Source: Malachius bipustulatus
Taxonomy: Eukaryota; Arthropoda; Insecta; Coleoptera; Melyridae
Length of the DNA stretch: 64,000 bases
NCBI GenBank assembly: GCA_910589415.1
Contig: OU342636.1
Location: 45,833,735-45,897,734, forward strand
Reading direction: 5' to 3'
The notes under the pieces were generated by a model, which saw nothing but the letters and a program-made list of their open reading frames with translations, was not told the DNA's origin and did not search any database. How positions within the stretch are numbered: position 1 is the first letter of the stretch; each line of letters starts with the position of its first letter. Positions 14,173-28,400 of the stretch are shown here, one piece after another. The position numbers and the translations under genes are program-made.

Positions 14173-17100
14173 TCAGGCGATAGAAAGTGCGAGAAGTTCA
14201 GAACTGTAAGTGGTTTTTCTGTAGATCTCCCCGTTTTTGAGATATGACCGTTTAAATTTGAAAACTTGCAAATTTTTTAGCTTTTCAAAATTTTTGATCT
14301 CGTTTTGTGAAAAAACTGAGGACTTTACGGTCCAACTGGAATTATTTTCCGACTCATATGGCAATCGACTGTGTTCACACAAAATTACGTCCCGTTCTGA
14401 AGACATCGATTTTTCCTGAAAATATGAAGCTCTGCAAGTTTTTCAGAATTTTTTTCTCTTCGATTTTGATGAAAATCCCTAGTCAGGCGATAGAAAGTGC
14501 GAGAAGTTCAGAACTGTAAGTGGTTTTTCTGTAGCTCTCCCCGTTTTTGAGATATGACCGTTTAAATTTGAAAATTTGCAAATTTTTTAGCTTTTCAAAA
14601 TTTTTGATCTCGATTTGTGAAAAAACTGAGGACTTTACGGTCCAACTGGATTAATTTTCCGACTCATATGGCAATCGACTGTGTTCACACAAAATTACGT
14701 CCCGTTCTGAAGACATCGATTTTTCCTGAAAATATGAAGCTCTGCAAGTTTTTCAGAATTTTTTTTCTCTTCGATTTTGTTGAAAATCCCTAGTCAGGCG
14801 ATAGAAAGTGCGAGAAGTTCAGAACTGTAAGTGGTTTTTCTGTAGCTCTCCCCGTTTTTGAGATATGACCGTTTAAATTTGAAAATTTGCAAATTTTTTA
14901 GCTTTTCAAAATTTTTGATCTCGTTTTGTGAAAAAACTGAGGACTTTACGGTCCAACTGGATTAATTTTCCGACTCATATGGCAATCGACTGTGTTCACA
15001 CAAAATTACGTCCCGTTCTGAAGACATCGATTTTTCCTGAAAATATGAAGCTCTGCAAGTTTTTCAGAATTTTTTTTCTCTTCGATTTTGATGAAAATCC
15101 CTAGTCAGGCGATAGAAAGTGCGAGAAGTTTAGAACTGTAAGTGGTTTTTCTGTAGCTCTCCCCGTTTTCAAGATATGACCGTTTAAATTTGAAAATTTG
15201 CAAATTTTTTAGCTTTTCAAAATTTTTGATCTCGTTTTGTGAAAAAATTGAGGACTTTACGGTCCAACTGGATTAATTTTCCGACTCATATGGCAATCGA
15301 CTGTGTTCACACAAAATTACGCCCCGTTCTGAAGACATCGATTTTTCCTGAAAATATGAAGCTCTGCAAGTTTTTCAGAATTTTTTTTCTCTTCGATTTT
15401 GATGAAAATCCCTAGTCAGGCGATAGAAAGTGCGAGAAGTTCAGAACTGTAAGTGGTTTTTCTGTAGCTCTCCCCGTTTTTGAGATATGACCGTTTAAAT
15501 TTGAAAATTTGCAAATTTTTTAGCTTTTCAAAATTTTTGATCTCGTTTTGTGAAAAAACTGAGGACTTTACGGTCCAACTGGATTAATTTTCCGACTCAT
15601 ATGGCAATCGACTGTGTTCACACAAAATTACGTCCCGTTCTGAAGACATCGATTTTTCCTGAAAATATGAAGCTCTGCAAGTTTTTCAGAATTTTTTTTC
15701 TCTTCGATTTTGATGAAAATCCCTAGTCAGGCGATAGAAAGTGCGAGAAGTTCAGAACTGTAAGTGGTTTTTCTGTAGCTCTCCCCGTTTTCAAGATATG
15801 ACCGTTTAAATTTGAAAATTTGCAATTTTTTTAGCTTTTCAAAATTTTTGATCTCGTTTTGTGAAAAAATTGAGGACTTTACGGTCCAACTGGATTAATT
15901 TTCCGACTCATATGGCAGTCGACTGTGTCCACACAAAATTACGCCCCGTTCTGAAGACATCGATTTTTCCTGAAAATATGAAGCTCTGCAAATTTTTCAG
16001 ATTTTTTTTTCTCTTCGATTTTGATGAAAATCTCTAGTCAGGCGATAGAAAGTGCGAGAAGTTCAGAACTGTACGTGGTTTTTCTGTAGCTCTCCCCGTT
16101 TTTGAGATATGACCGTTTAAATTTGAAAATTTGCAAATTTTTTAGCTTTTCAAAATTTTTGATCTCGTTTTGTGAAAAAACTGAGGACTTTACGGTCCAA
16201 CTGGATTAATTTTCCGACTCATATGGCAATCGACTGTGTTCACACAAAATTACGTCCCGTTCTGAAGACATCGATTTTTCCTGAAAATATGAAGCTCTGC
16301 AAGTTTTTCAGAATTTTTTTTCTCTTCGATTTTGATGAAAATCCCTAGTCAGGCGATAGAAAGTGCGAGAAGTTTAGAACTGTAAGTGGTTTTTCTGTAG
16401 CTCTCCCCGTTTTCAAGATATGACCGTTTAAATTTGAAAATTTGCAAATTTTTTAGCTTTTCAAAATTTTTGATCTCGTTTTGTGAAAAAATTGAGGACT
16501 TTACGGTCCAACTGGATTAATTTTCCGACTCATATGGCAATCGACTGTGTTCACACAAAATTACGCCCCGTTCTGAAGACATCGATTTTTCCTGAAAATA
16601 TGAAGCTCTGCAAGTTTTTCAGAATTTTTTTTCTCTTCGATTTTGATGAAAATCCCTAGTCAGGCGATAGAAAGTGCGAGAAGTTCAGAACTGTAAGTGG
16701 TTTTTCTGTAGCTCTCCCCGTTTTTGAGATATGACCGTTTAAATTTGAAAATTTGCAAATTTTTTAGCTTTTCAAAATTTTTGATCTCGTTTTGTGAAAA
16801 AACTGAGGACTTTACGGTCCAACTGGATTAATTTTCCGACTCATATGGCAATCGACTGTGTTCACACAAAATTACGTCCCGTTCTGAAGACATCGATTTT
16901 TCCTGAAAATATGAAGCTCTGCAAGTTTTTCAGAATTTTTTTTCTCTTCGATTTTGATGAAAATCCCTAGTCAGGCGATAGAAAGTGCGAGAAGTTCAGA
17001 ACTGTAAGTGGTTTTTCTGTAGCTCTCCCCGTTTTCAAGATATGACCGTTTAAATTTGAAAATTTGCAATTTTTTTAGCTTTTCAAAATTTTTGATCTCG

Positions 17101-19090
17101 TTTTGTGAAAAAATTGAGGACTTTACGGTCCAACTGGATTAATTTTCCGACTCATATGGCAGTCGACTGTGTCCACACAAAATTACGCCCCGTTCTGAAG
17201 ACATCGATTTTTCCTGAAAATATGAAGCTCTGCAAATTTTTCAGATTTTTTTTTCTCTTCGATTTTGATGAAAATCTCTAGTCAGGCGATAGAAAGTGCG
17301 AGAAGTTCAGAACTGTACGTGGTTTTTCTGTAGCTCTCCCCGTTTTTGAGATATGACCGTTTAAATTTGAAAATTTGCAAATTTTTTAGCTTTTCAAAAT
17401 TTTTGATCTCGTTTTGTGAAAAAACTGAGGACTTTACGGTCCAACTGGATTAATTTTCCGACTCATATGGCAATCGACTGTGTTCACACAAAATTACGTC
17501 CCGTTCTGAAGACATCGATTTTTCCTGAAAATATGAAGCTCTGCAAGTTTTTCAGAATTTTTTTTCTCTTCGATTTTGATGAAAATTCCTAGTCAGGCGA
17601 TAGAAAGTGCGAGAAGTTCAGAACTGTAAGTGGTTTTTCTGTAGCTCTCCATGTTTTCGAGATATGACCGTTTAAATTTGAAAATTTGCAATTTTTTTAG
17701 CTTTTCAAAATTTTTGATCTCGTTTTGTGAAAAAACTGAGGACTTTACGGTCCAACTATATTAATTTTCCGACTCATATGGCAATCGACTGTGTTCACAC
17801 AAAATTACGTCCCGTTCTGAAGACATCGATTTTTCCTGAAAATATGAAGCTCTGCAAGTTTTTCAGAATTTTTTTTCTCTTCGATTTTGATGAAAATCCC
17901 TAGTCAGGCGATAGAAAGTGCGAGAAGTTCAGATGGTAAGTGGTTTTTCTGTAGCTCTCCCCGTTTTCAAGATATGACCGTTTAAATTTGAAAATTTGCA
18001 ATTTTTTTAGCTTTTCAAAATTTTTGATCTCGTTTTGTGAAAAAATTGAGGACTTTACGGTCCAACTGGATTAATTTTCCGACTCATATGGCAGTCGACT
18101 GTGTTCACACAAAATTACGCCCCGTTCTGAAGACATCGATTTTTCCTGAAAATATGAAGCTCTGCAAATTTTTCAGAATTTTTTTTCTCTTCGATTTTGA
18201 TGAAAATCCCTAGTCAGGCGATAGAAAGTGCGAGAAGTTCAGAACTGTAAGTGGTTTTTCTGTAGCTATCCCCGTTTTTGAGATATGACCGTTTAAATTT
18301 GAAGATTTGCAAATTTTTTAGCTTTTCAAAATTTTTGATCTCGATTTGTGAAAAAACTGAGGACTTTACGGTCCAACTGGATTAATTTTCCGACTCATAT
18401 GGCAGTCGACTGTGTTCACACAAAATTACGTCCCGTTCTGAAGACATCGATTTTTCCTGAAAATATGAAGCTCTGCAAATTTTTCAGAATTTTTTTTCTC
18501 TTCGATTTTGATGAAAATCCCTAGTCAGGCGATAGAAAGTGCGAGAAGTTCAGAACTGTAAGTGGTTTTTCTGTAGCTCTCCCCGTTTTTGAGATATGAC
18601 CGTTTAAATTTGAAGATTTGCAAATTTTTTAGCTTTTCAAAATTTTTGATCTCGATTTGTGAAAAAACTGAGGACTTTACGGTCCAACTGGATTAATTTT
18701 CCGACTCATATGGCAGTCGACTGTGTTCACACAAAATTACGCCCCGTTCTGAAGACATCGATTTTTCCTGAAAATATGAAGCTCTGCAAATTTTTCAGAT
18801 TTTTTTTTCTCTTCGATTTTGATGAAAATCTCTAGTCAGGCGATAGAAAGTGCGAGAAGTTCAGAACTGTAAGTGGTTTTTCTGTAGCTCTCCCCGTTTT
18901 TGAGATATGACCGTTTAAATTTGAAAATTTGCAAATTTTTTAGCTTTTCAAAATTTTTGATCTCGTTTTGTGAAAAAACTGAGGACTTTACGGTCCAACT
19001 GGATTAATTTTCCGACTCATATGGCAATCGACTGTGTTCACACAAAATTACGTCCCGTTCTGAAGACATCGATTTTTCCTGAAAATAGGA
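14173..19090. repeat. HOR block copy 1, containing an internal 4-mer duplication
   Basis: The order of rare variants is GAAAACTTGC at 14260, GATTTTGTTG at 14773, AGTTTAGAAC at 15127, GTGTCCAC at ~15927, CTCCATGTTTTC at ~17649, AGATGGTAAG at 17931, two GAAGATTTGC at 18301 and 18612, and GAAAATAGGA at 19081. The same order reappears from 21011. The first part is offset by 6838 and the part after 17.6 kb by 5594. The difference, 1244, is exactly the 4-mer duplication inside this copy. Confidence 0.85.
14945..17435. repeat. HOR: 4-mer (1244 bp) tandem duplication
   Basis: Three independent rare variants recur at exactly 1244 bases (4 x 311): AGTTTAGAAC at 15127 and 16371, GACTGTGTCC at 15921 and 17165, and GTACGTGG at ~16071 and 17315. 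I see almost no differences between the two copies, so this is a recent unequal-exchange product. Confidence 0.9.
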
Positions 19091-21650
19091 AGCTCTGCAA
19101 GTTTTTCAGAATTTTTTTTCTCTTCGATTTTGATGAAAATCTCTAGTCAGGCGATAGAAAGTGCGAGAAGTTCAGAACTGTAAGTGGTTTTTCTGTAGAT
19201 CTCCCCGTTTTTGAGATATGACCGTTTAAATTTGAAAATTTGCAAATTTTTTAGCTTTTCAAAATTTTTGATCTCGTTTTGTGAAAAAACTGAGGACTTT
19301 ACGGTCCAACTGGATTAATTTTCCGACTCATATGGCAATCGACTGTGTTCACACAAAATTACGTCCCGTTCTGAAGACATCGATTTTTCCTGAAAATATG
19401 AAGCTCTGCAAGTTTTTCAGAATTTTTTTTCTCTTCGATTTTGATGAAAATCCCTAGTCAGGCGATAGAAAGTGCGAGAAGTTCAGAACTGTAAGTGGTT
19501 TTTCTGTAGATCTCCCCGTTTTTGAGATATGACCGTTTAAATTTGAAAATTTGCAAATTTTTTAGCTTTTCAAAATTTTTGATCTCGTTTTGTGAAAAAA
19601 CTGAGGACTTTACTGTCCAACTGGAATTATTTTCCGACTCATATGGCAATCGACTGTGTTCACACAAAATTACGTCCCGTTCTGAAGACATCGATTTTTC
19701 CTGAAAATATGAAGCTCTGCAAGTTTTTCAGAATTTTTTTCTCTTCGATTTTGATGAAAATCCCTAGTCAGGCGATAGAAAGTGCGAGAAGTTCAGAACT
19801 GTAAGTGGTTTTTCTGTAGCTCTCCCCGTTTTTGAGATATGACCGTTTAAATTTGAAAATTTGCAAATTTTTTAGCTTTTCAAAATTTTTGATCTCGATT
19901 TGTGAAAAAACTGAGGACTTTACGGTCCAACTGGATTAATTTTCCGACTCATATGGCAATCGACTGTGTTCACACAAAATTACGTCCCGTTCTGAAGACA
20001 TCGATTTTTCCTGAAAATATGAAGCTCTGCAAGTTTTTCAGAATTTTTTTTCTCTTCGATTTTGTTGAAAATCCCTAGTCAGGCGATAGAAAGTGCGAGA
20101 AGTTCAGAACTGTAAGTGGTTTTTCTGTAGCTCTCCCCGTTTTCGAGATATGACCGTTTAAATTTGAAAATTTGCAATTTTTTTAGCTTTTCAAAATTTT
20201 TGATCTCGTTTTGTGAAAAAATTGAGGACTTTACGGTCCAACTGGAATAATTTTCCGACTCATATGGCAGTCGACTGTGTTCACACAAAATTACGCCCCG
20301 TTCTGAAGACATCGATTTTTCCTGAAAATATGAGCTCTGCAAATTTTTCAGATTTTTTTTTCTCTTCGATTTTGATGAAAATCTCTAGTCAGGCGATAGA
20401 AAGTGCGAGAAGTTCAGAACTGTAAGTGGTTTTTCTGTAGCTCTCCCCGTTTTTGAGATATGACCGTTTAAATTTGAAAATTTGCAAATTTTTTAGCTTT
20501 TCAAAATTTTTGATCTCGTTTTGTGAAAAAACTGAGGACTTTACGGTCCAACTGGATTAATTTTCCGACTCATATGGCAATCGACTGTGTTCACACAAAA
20601 TTACGTCCCGTTCTGAAGACATCGATTTTTCCTGAAAATAGGAAGCTCTGCAAGTTTTTCAGAATTTTTTTTCTCTTCGATTTTGATGAAAATCTCTAGT
20701 CAGGCGATAGAAAGTGCGAGAAGTTCAGAACTGTAAGTGGTTTTTCTGTAGATCTCCCCGTTTTTGAGATATGACCGTTTAAATTTGAAAATTTGCAAAT
20801 TTTTTAGCTTTTCAAAATTTTTGATCTCGTTTTGTGAAAAAACTGAGGACTTTACGGTCCAACTGGATTAATTTTCCGACTCATATGGCAATCGACTGTG
20901 TTCACACAAAATTACGTCCCGTTCTGAAGACATCGATTTTTCCTGAAAATATGAAGCTCTGCAAGTTTTTCAGAATTTTTTTTCTCTTCGATTTTGATGA
21001 AAATCCCTAGTCAGGCGATAGAAAGTGCGAGAAGTTCAGAACTGTAAGTGGTTTTTCTGTAGATCTCCCCGTTTTTGAGATATGACCGTTTAAATTTGAA
21101 AACTTGCAAATTTTTTAGCTTTTCAAAATTTTTGATCTCGTTTTGTGAAAAAACTGAGGACTTTACGGTCCAACTGGAATTATTTTCCGACTCATATGGC
21201 AATCGACTGTGTTCACACAAAATTACGTCCCGTTCTGAAGACATCGATTTTTCCTGAAAATATGAAGCTCTGCAAGTTTTTCAGAATTTTTTTCTCTTCG
21301 ATTTTGATGAAAATCCCTAGTCAGGCGATAGAAAGTGCGAGAAGTTCAGAACTGTAAGTGGTTTTTCTGTAGCTCTCCCCGTTTTTGAGATATGACCGTT
21401 TAAATTTGAAAATTTGCAAATTTTTTAGCTTTTCAAAATTTTTGATCTCGATTTGTGAAAAAACTGAGGACTTTACGGTCCAACTGGATTAATTTTCCGA
21501 CTCATATGGCAATCGACTGTGTTCACACAAAATTACGTCCCGTTCTGAAGACATCGATTTTTCCTGAAAATATGAAGCTCTGCAAGTTTTTCAGAATTTT
21601 TTTTCTCTTCGATTTTGTTGAAAATCCCTAGTCAGGCGATAGAAAGTGCG
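19081..21650. repeat. HOR: 5-mer (1553 bp) tandem duplication
   Basis: GAAAATAGGA occurs at 19081 and 20634, GATTTTGTTG at 20058 and 21611, and a single-copy-phase variant CTGGAATTATTTTCC recurs at the same offset, 1553. The period is 5 x 311 minus 2, because the copies include a T-tract deletion (CAGAATTTTTTTCTC) and a one-base loss (ATATGAGCTCTG). Confidence 0.85.
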
Positions 21651-24600
21651 AGAAGTTCAGAACTGTAAGTGGTTTTTCTGTAGCTCTCCCCGTTTTTGAG
21701 ATATGACCGTTTAAATTTGAAAATTTGCAAATTTTTTAGCTTTTCAAAATTTTTGATCTCGTTTTGTGAAAAAACTGAGGACTTTACGGTCCAACTGGAT
21801 TAATTTTCCGACTCATATGGCAATCGACTGTGTTCACACAAAATTACGTCCCGTTCTGAAGACATCGATTTTTCCTGAAAATATGAAGCTCTGCAAGTTT
21901 TTCAGAATTTTTTTTCTCTTCGATTTTGATGAAAATCCCTAGTCAGGCGATAGAAAGTGCGAGAAGTTTAGAACTGTAAGTGGTTTTTCTGTAGCTCTCC
22001 CCGTTTTCAAGATATGACCGTTTAAATTTGAAAATTTGCAAATTTTTTAGCTTTTCAAAATTTTTGATCTCGTTTTGTGAAAAAATTGAGGACTTTACGG
22101 TCCAACTGGATTAATTTTCCGACTCATATGGCAATCGACTGTGTTCACACAAAATTACGCCCCGTTCTGAAGACATCGATTTTTCCTGAAAATATGAAGC
22201 TCTGCAAGTTTTTCAGAATTTTTTTTCTCTTCGATTTTGATGAAAATCCCTAGTCAGGCGATAGAAAGTGCGAGAAGTTCAGAACTGTAAGTGGTTTTTC
22301 TGTAGCTCTCCCCGTTTTTGAGATATGACCGTTTAAATTTGAAAATTTGCAAATTTTTTAGCTTTTCAAAATTTTTGATCTCGTTTTGTGAAAAAACTGA
22401 GGACTTTACGGTCCAACTGGATTAATTTTCCGACTCATATGGCAATCGACTGTGTTCACACAAAATTACGTCCCGTTCTGAAGACATCGATTTTTCCTGA
22501 AAATATGAAGCTCTGCAAGTTTTTCAGAATTTTTTTTCTCTTCGATTTTGATGAAAATCCCTAGTCAGGCGATAGAAAGTGCGAGAAGTTCAGAACTGTA
22601 AGTGGTTTTTCTGTAGCTCTCCCCGTTTTCAAGATATGACCGTTTAAATTTGAAAATTTGCAATTTTTTTAGCTTTTCAAAATTTTTGATCTCGTTTTGT
22701 GAAAAAATTGAGGACTTTACGGTCCAACTGGATTAATTTTCCGACTCATATGGCAGTCGACTGTGTTCACACAAAATTACGTCCCGTTCTGAAGACATCG
22801 ATTTTTCCTGAAAATATGAAGCTCTGCAAGTTTTTCAGATTTTTTTTTCTCTTCGATTTTGATGAAAATCTCTAGTCAGGCGATAGAAAGTGCGAGAAGT
22901 TCAGAACTGTACGTGGTTTTTCTGTAGCTCTCCCCGTTTTTGAGATATGACCGTTTAAATTTGAAAATTTGCAAATTTTTTAGCTTTTCAAAATTTTTGA
23001 TCTCGTTTTGTGAAAAAACTGAGGACTTTACGGTCCAACTGGATTAATTTTCCGACTCATATGGCAATCGACTGTGTTCACACAAAATTACGTCCCGTTC
23101 TGAAGACATCGATTTTTCCTGAAAATATGAAGCTCTGCAAGTTTTTCAGAATTTTTTTTCTCTTCGATTTTGATGAAAATCCCTAGTCAGGCGATAGAAA
23201 GTGCGAGAAGTTCAGAACTGTAAGTGGTTTTTCTGTAGCTCTCCATGTTTTCGAGATATGACCGTTTAAATTTGAAAATTTGCAATTTTTTTAGCTTTTC
23301 AAAATTTTTGATCTCGTTTTGTGAAAAAACTGAGGACTTTACGGTCCAACTGTATTAATTTTCCGACTCATATGGCAATCGACTGTGTTCACACAAAATT
23401 ACGTCCCGTTCTGAAGACATCGATTTTTCCTGAAAATATGAAGCTCTGCAAGTTTTTCAGAATTTTTTTTCTCTTCGATTTTGATGAAAATCCCTAGTCA
23501 GGCGATAGAAAGTGCGAGAAGTTCAGATGGTAAGTGGTTTTTCTGTAGCTCTCCCCGTTTTCAAGATATGACCGTTTAAATTTGAAAATTTGCAATTTTT
23601 TTAGCTTTTCAAAATTTTTGATCTCGTTTTGTGAAAAAATTGAGGACTTTACGGTCCAACTGGATTAATTTTCCGACTCATATGGCAGTCGACTGTGTTC
23701 ACACAAAATTACGCCCCGTTCTGAAGACATCGATTTTTCCTGAAAATATGAAGCTCTGCAAATTTTTCAGAATTTTTTTTCTCTTCGATTTTGATGAAAA
23801 TCCCTAGTCAGGCGATAGAAAGTGCGAGAAGTTCAGAACTGTAAGTGGTTTTTCTGTAGCTCTCCCCGTTTTAGAGATATGACCGTTTAAATTTGAAGAT
23901 TTGCAAATTTTTTAGCTTTTCAAAATTTTTGATCTCGATTTGTGAAAAAACTGAGGACTTTACGGTCCAACTGGATTAATTTTCCGACTCATATGGCAGT
24001 CGACTGTGTTCACACAAAATTACGTCCCGTTCTGAAGACATCGATTTTTCCTGAAAATATGAAGCTCTGCAAATTTTTCAGAATTTTTTTTCTCTTCGAT
24101 TTTGATGAAAATCCCTAGTCAGGCGATAGAAAGTGCGAGAAGTTCAGAACTGTAAGTGGTTTTTCTGTAGCTCTCCCCGTTTTTGAGATATGACCGTTTA
24201 AATTTGAAGATTTGCAAATTTTTTAGCTTTTCAAAATTTTTGATCTCGATTTGTGAAAAAACTGAGGACTTTACGGTCCAACTGGATTTATTTTCCGACT
24301 CATATGGCAGTCGACTGTGTTCACACAAAATTACGCCCCGTTCTGAAGACATCGATTTTTCCTGAAAATATGAAGCTCTGCAAATTTTTCAGATTTTTTT
24401 TTCTCTTCGATTTTGATGAAAATCTCTAGTCAGGCGATAGAAAGTGCGAGAAGTTCAGAACTGTAAGTGGTTTTTCTGTAGCTCTCCCCGTTTTTGAGAT
24501 ATGACCGTTTAAATTTGAAAATTTGCAAATTTTTTAGCTTTTCAAAATTTTTGATCTCGTTTTGTGAAAAAACTGAGGACTTTACGGTCCAACTGGATTA

Positions 24601-24690
24601 ATTTTCCGACTCATATGGCAATCGACTGTGTTCACACAAAATTACGTCCCGTTCTGAAGACATCGATTTTTCCTGAAAATAGGAAGCTCT
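21011..24690. repeat. HOR block copy 2 (~3.7 kb), lacking the internal 4-mer duplication
   Basis: This repeats the variant order of 14173-19090: GAAAACTTGC at 21098, AGTTTAG at 21965, CTCCATGTTTTC near 23243, AGATGGTAAG at 23525, GAAGATTTGC at 23895 and 24206, and GAAAATAGGA at 24675. It is shorter than copy 1 by 1244 bases, so either copy 1 gained the 4-mer or this copy lost it. Confidence 0.85.
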
Positions 24691-25499
24691 GCAAGTTTTT
24701 CAGAATTTTTTTTCTCTTCGATTTTGATGAAAATCCCTAGTCAGGCGATAGAAAGTGCGAGAAGTTTAGAACTGTAAGTGGTTTTTCTGTAGCTCTCCCC
24801 GTTTTCGAGATATGACCGTTTAAATTTGAAAATTTGCAATTTTTTTAGCTTTTCAAAATTTTTGATCTCGTTTTGTGAAAAAATTGAGGACTTTACGGTC
24901 CAACTGGAATAATTTTCCGACTCATATGGCAGTCGACTGTGTTCACACAAAATTACGCCCCGTTCTGAAGACATCGATTTTTCCTGAAAATATGAGCTCT
25001 GCAAATTTTTCAGATTTTTTTTTCTCTTCGATTTTGATGAAAATCTCTAGTCAGGCGATAGAAAGTGCGAGAAGTTCAGAACTGTAAGTGGTTTTTCTGT
25101 AGCTCTCCCCGTTTTCAAGATATGACCGTTTAAATTTGAAAATTTGCAATTTTTTTAGCTTTTCAAAATTTTTGATCTCGTTTTGTGAAAAAATTGAGGA
25201 CTTTACGGTCCAACTGGATTAATTTTCCGACTCATATTTCAGTCGACTGTGTTCACACAAAATTACGCCCCGTTCTGAAGACATCGATTTTTCCTGAAAA
25301 TATGAAGCTCTGCAAATTTTTCAGATTTTTTTTTCTCTTCGATTTTGATGAAAATCTCTAGCCAGGCGATAGAAAGTGCGAGAAGTTCAGAACTGTAAGT
25401 GGTTTTTCTGTAGCTCTCCCCGTTTTTGAGATATGACCGTTTAAATTTGAAAATTTGCAAATTTTTTAGCTTTTCAAAATTTTTGATCTCGTTTTGTGA

Positions 25500-28400
25500 A
25501 AAAACTGAGGACTTTACGGTCCAACTGGATTAATTTTCCGACTCATATTTCAGTCGACTGTGTTCACACAAAATTACGCCCCGTTCTGAAGACATCGATT
25601 TTTCCTGAAAATATGAAGCTCTGCAAATTTTTCAGATTTTTTTTTCTCTTCGATTTTGATGAAAATCTCTAGTCAGGCGATAGAAAGTGCGAGAAGTTCA
25701 GAACTGTAAGTGGTTTTTCTGTAGCTCTCCCCGTTTTTGAGATATGACCGTTTAAATTTGAAAATTTGCAAATTTTTTAGCTTTTCAAAATTTTTGATCT
25801 CGTTTTGTGAAAAAACTGAGGACTTTACGGTCCAACTGGATTAATTTTCCGACTCATATGGCAATCGACTGTGTTCACACAAAATTACGTCCCGTTCTGA
25901 AGACATCGATTTTTCCTGAAAATATGAAGCTCTGCAAGTTTTTCAGAATTTTTTTTCTCTTCGATTTTGATGAAAATCCCTAGTCAGGCGATAGAAAGTG
26001 CGAGAAGTTCAGAACTGTAAGTGGTTTTTCTGTAGCTCTCCCCGTTTTTGAGATATGACCGTTTAAATTTGAAAATTTGCAAATTTTTTAGCTTTTCAAA
26101 ATTTTTGATCTCGTTTTGTGAAAAAACTGAGGACTTTACGGTCCAACTGGAATAATTTTCCGACTCATATGGCAATCGACTGTGTTCACACAAAATTACG
26201 TCCCGTTCTGAAGACATCGATATTTCCTGAAAATATGAAGCTCTGCAAGTTTTTCAGAATTTTTTTTCTCTTCGATTTTGATGAAAATCCCTAGTCAGGC
26301 GATAGAAAGTGCGAGAAGTTCAGAACTGTAAGTGGTTTTTCTGTAGCTCTCCCCGTTTTCAAGATATGACCGTTTAAATTTGAAAATTTGCAATTTTTTT
26401 AGCTTTTCAAAATTTTTGATCTCGTTTTGTGAAAAAATTGAGGACTTTACGGTCCAACTGGATTAATTTTCCGACTCATATGGCAGTCGACTGTGTTCAC
26501 ACAAAATTACGCCCCGTTCTGAAGACATCGATTTTTCCTGAAAATATGAAGCTCTGCAAATTTTTCAGATTTTTTTTTCTCTTCGATTTTGATGAAAATC
26601 TCTAGTCAGGCGATAGAAAGTGCGAGAAGTTCAGAACTGTAAGTGGTTTTTCTGTAGCTCTCCCCGTTTTTGAGATATGACCGTTTAAATTTGAAAATTT
26701 GCAAATTTTTTAGCTTTTCAAAATTTTTGATCTCGTTTTGTGAAAAAACTGAGGACTTTACGGTCCAACTGGATTAATTTTCCGACTCATATGGCAATCG
26801 ACTGTGTTCACACAAAATTACGTCCCGTTCTGAAGACATCGATTTTTCCTGAAAATATGAAGCTCTGCAAGTTTTTCAGAATTTTTTTTCCCTTCGATTT
26901 TGATGAAAATCCCTAGTCAGGCGATAGAAAGTGCGAGAAGTTCAGAACTGTAAGTGGTTTTTCTGTAGCTCTCCCCGTTTTCAAGATATGACCGTTTAAA
27001 TTTGAAAATTTGCAATTTTTTTAGCTTTTCAAAATTTTTGATCTCGTTTTGTGAAAAAATTGAGGACTTTACGGTCCAACTGGATTAATTTTCCGACTCA
27101 TATGGCAGTCGACTGTGTTCACACAAAATTACGCCCCGTTCTGAAGACATCGATTTTTCCTGAAAATATGAAGCTCTGCAAATTTTTCAGATTTTTTTTT
27201 CTCTTCGATTTTGATGAAAATCTCTAGTCAGGCGATAGAAAGTGCGAGAAGTTCAGAACTGTAAGTGGTTTTTCTGTAGCTCTCCCCGTTTTTGAGATAT
27301 GACCGTTTAAATTTGAAAATTTGCAAATTTTTTAGCTTTTCAAAATTTTTGATCTCGTTTTGTGAAAAAATTGAGGACTTTGCGGTCCAACTGGATTAAT
27401 TTTCCGACTCATATGGCAGTCGACTGTGTTCACACAAAATTACGCCCCGTTCTGAAGACATCGATTTTTCCTGAAAATATGAAGCTCTGCAAATTTTTCA
27501 GATTTTTTTTTCTCTTCGATTTTGATGAAAATCCCTAGTCAGGCGATAGAAAGTTCGAGAAGTTCAGAACTGTAAGTGGTTTTTCTGTAGCTCTCCCCGT
27601 TTTTGAGATATGACCGTTTAAATTTGAAAATTTGCAAATTTTTTAGCTTTTCAAAATTTTTGATCTCGTTTTGTGAAAAAACTGAGGACTTTACGGTCCA
27701 ACTGGATTAATTTTCCGACTCATATTTCAGTCGACTGTGTTCACACAAAATTACGCCCCGTTCTGAAGACATCGATTTTTCCTGAAAATATGAAGCTCTG
27801 CAAATTTTTCAGATTTTTTTTTCTCTTCGATTTTGATGAAAATCTCTAGTCAGGCGATAGAAAGTGCGAGAAGTTCAGAACTGTAAGTGGTTTTTCTGTA
27901 GCTCTCCCCGTTTTTGAGATATGACCGTTTAAATTTGAAAATTTGCAAATTTTTTAGCTTTTCAAAATTTTTGATCTCGTTTTGTGAAAAAACTGAGGAC
28001 TTTACGGTCCAACTGGATTAATTTTCCGACTCATATGGCAATCGACTGTGTTCACACAAAATTACGTCCCGTTCTGAAGACATCGATTTTTCCTGAAAAT
28101 ATGAAGCTCTGCAAGTTTTTCAGAATTTTTTTTCTCTTCGATTTTGATGAAAATCCCTAGTCAGGCGATAGAAAGTGCGAGAAGTTCAGAACTGTAAGTG
28201 GTTTTTCTGTAGCTCTCCCCGTTTTTGAGATATGACCGTTTAAATTTGAAAATTTGCAAATTTTTTAGCTTTTCAAAATTTTTGATCTCGTTTTGTGAAA
28301 AAACTGAGGACTTTACGGTCCAACTGGAATAATTTTCCGACTCATATGGCAATCGACTGTGTTCACACAAAATTACGTCCCGTTCTGAAGACATCGATAT

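Noticed and set aside
383..28394. Repeated 60-87 residue ORFs on both strands in the satellite, identical or nearly so at many positions
   Set aside because: They recur only because the monomers are near-identical. 311 is not a multiple of 3, opposite-strand frames overlap over the same DNA, and single substitutions open or close them. Not a gene family.
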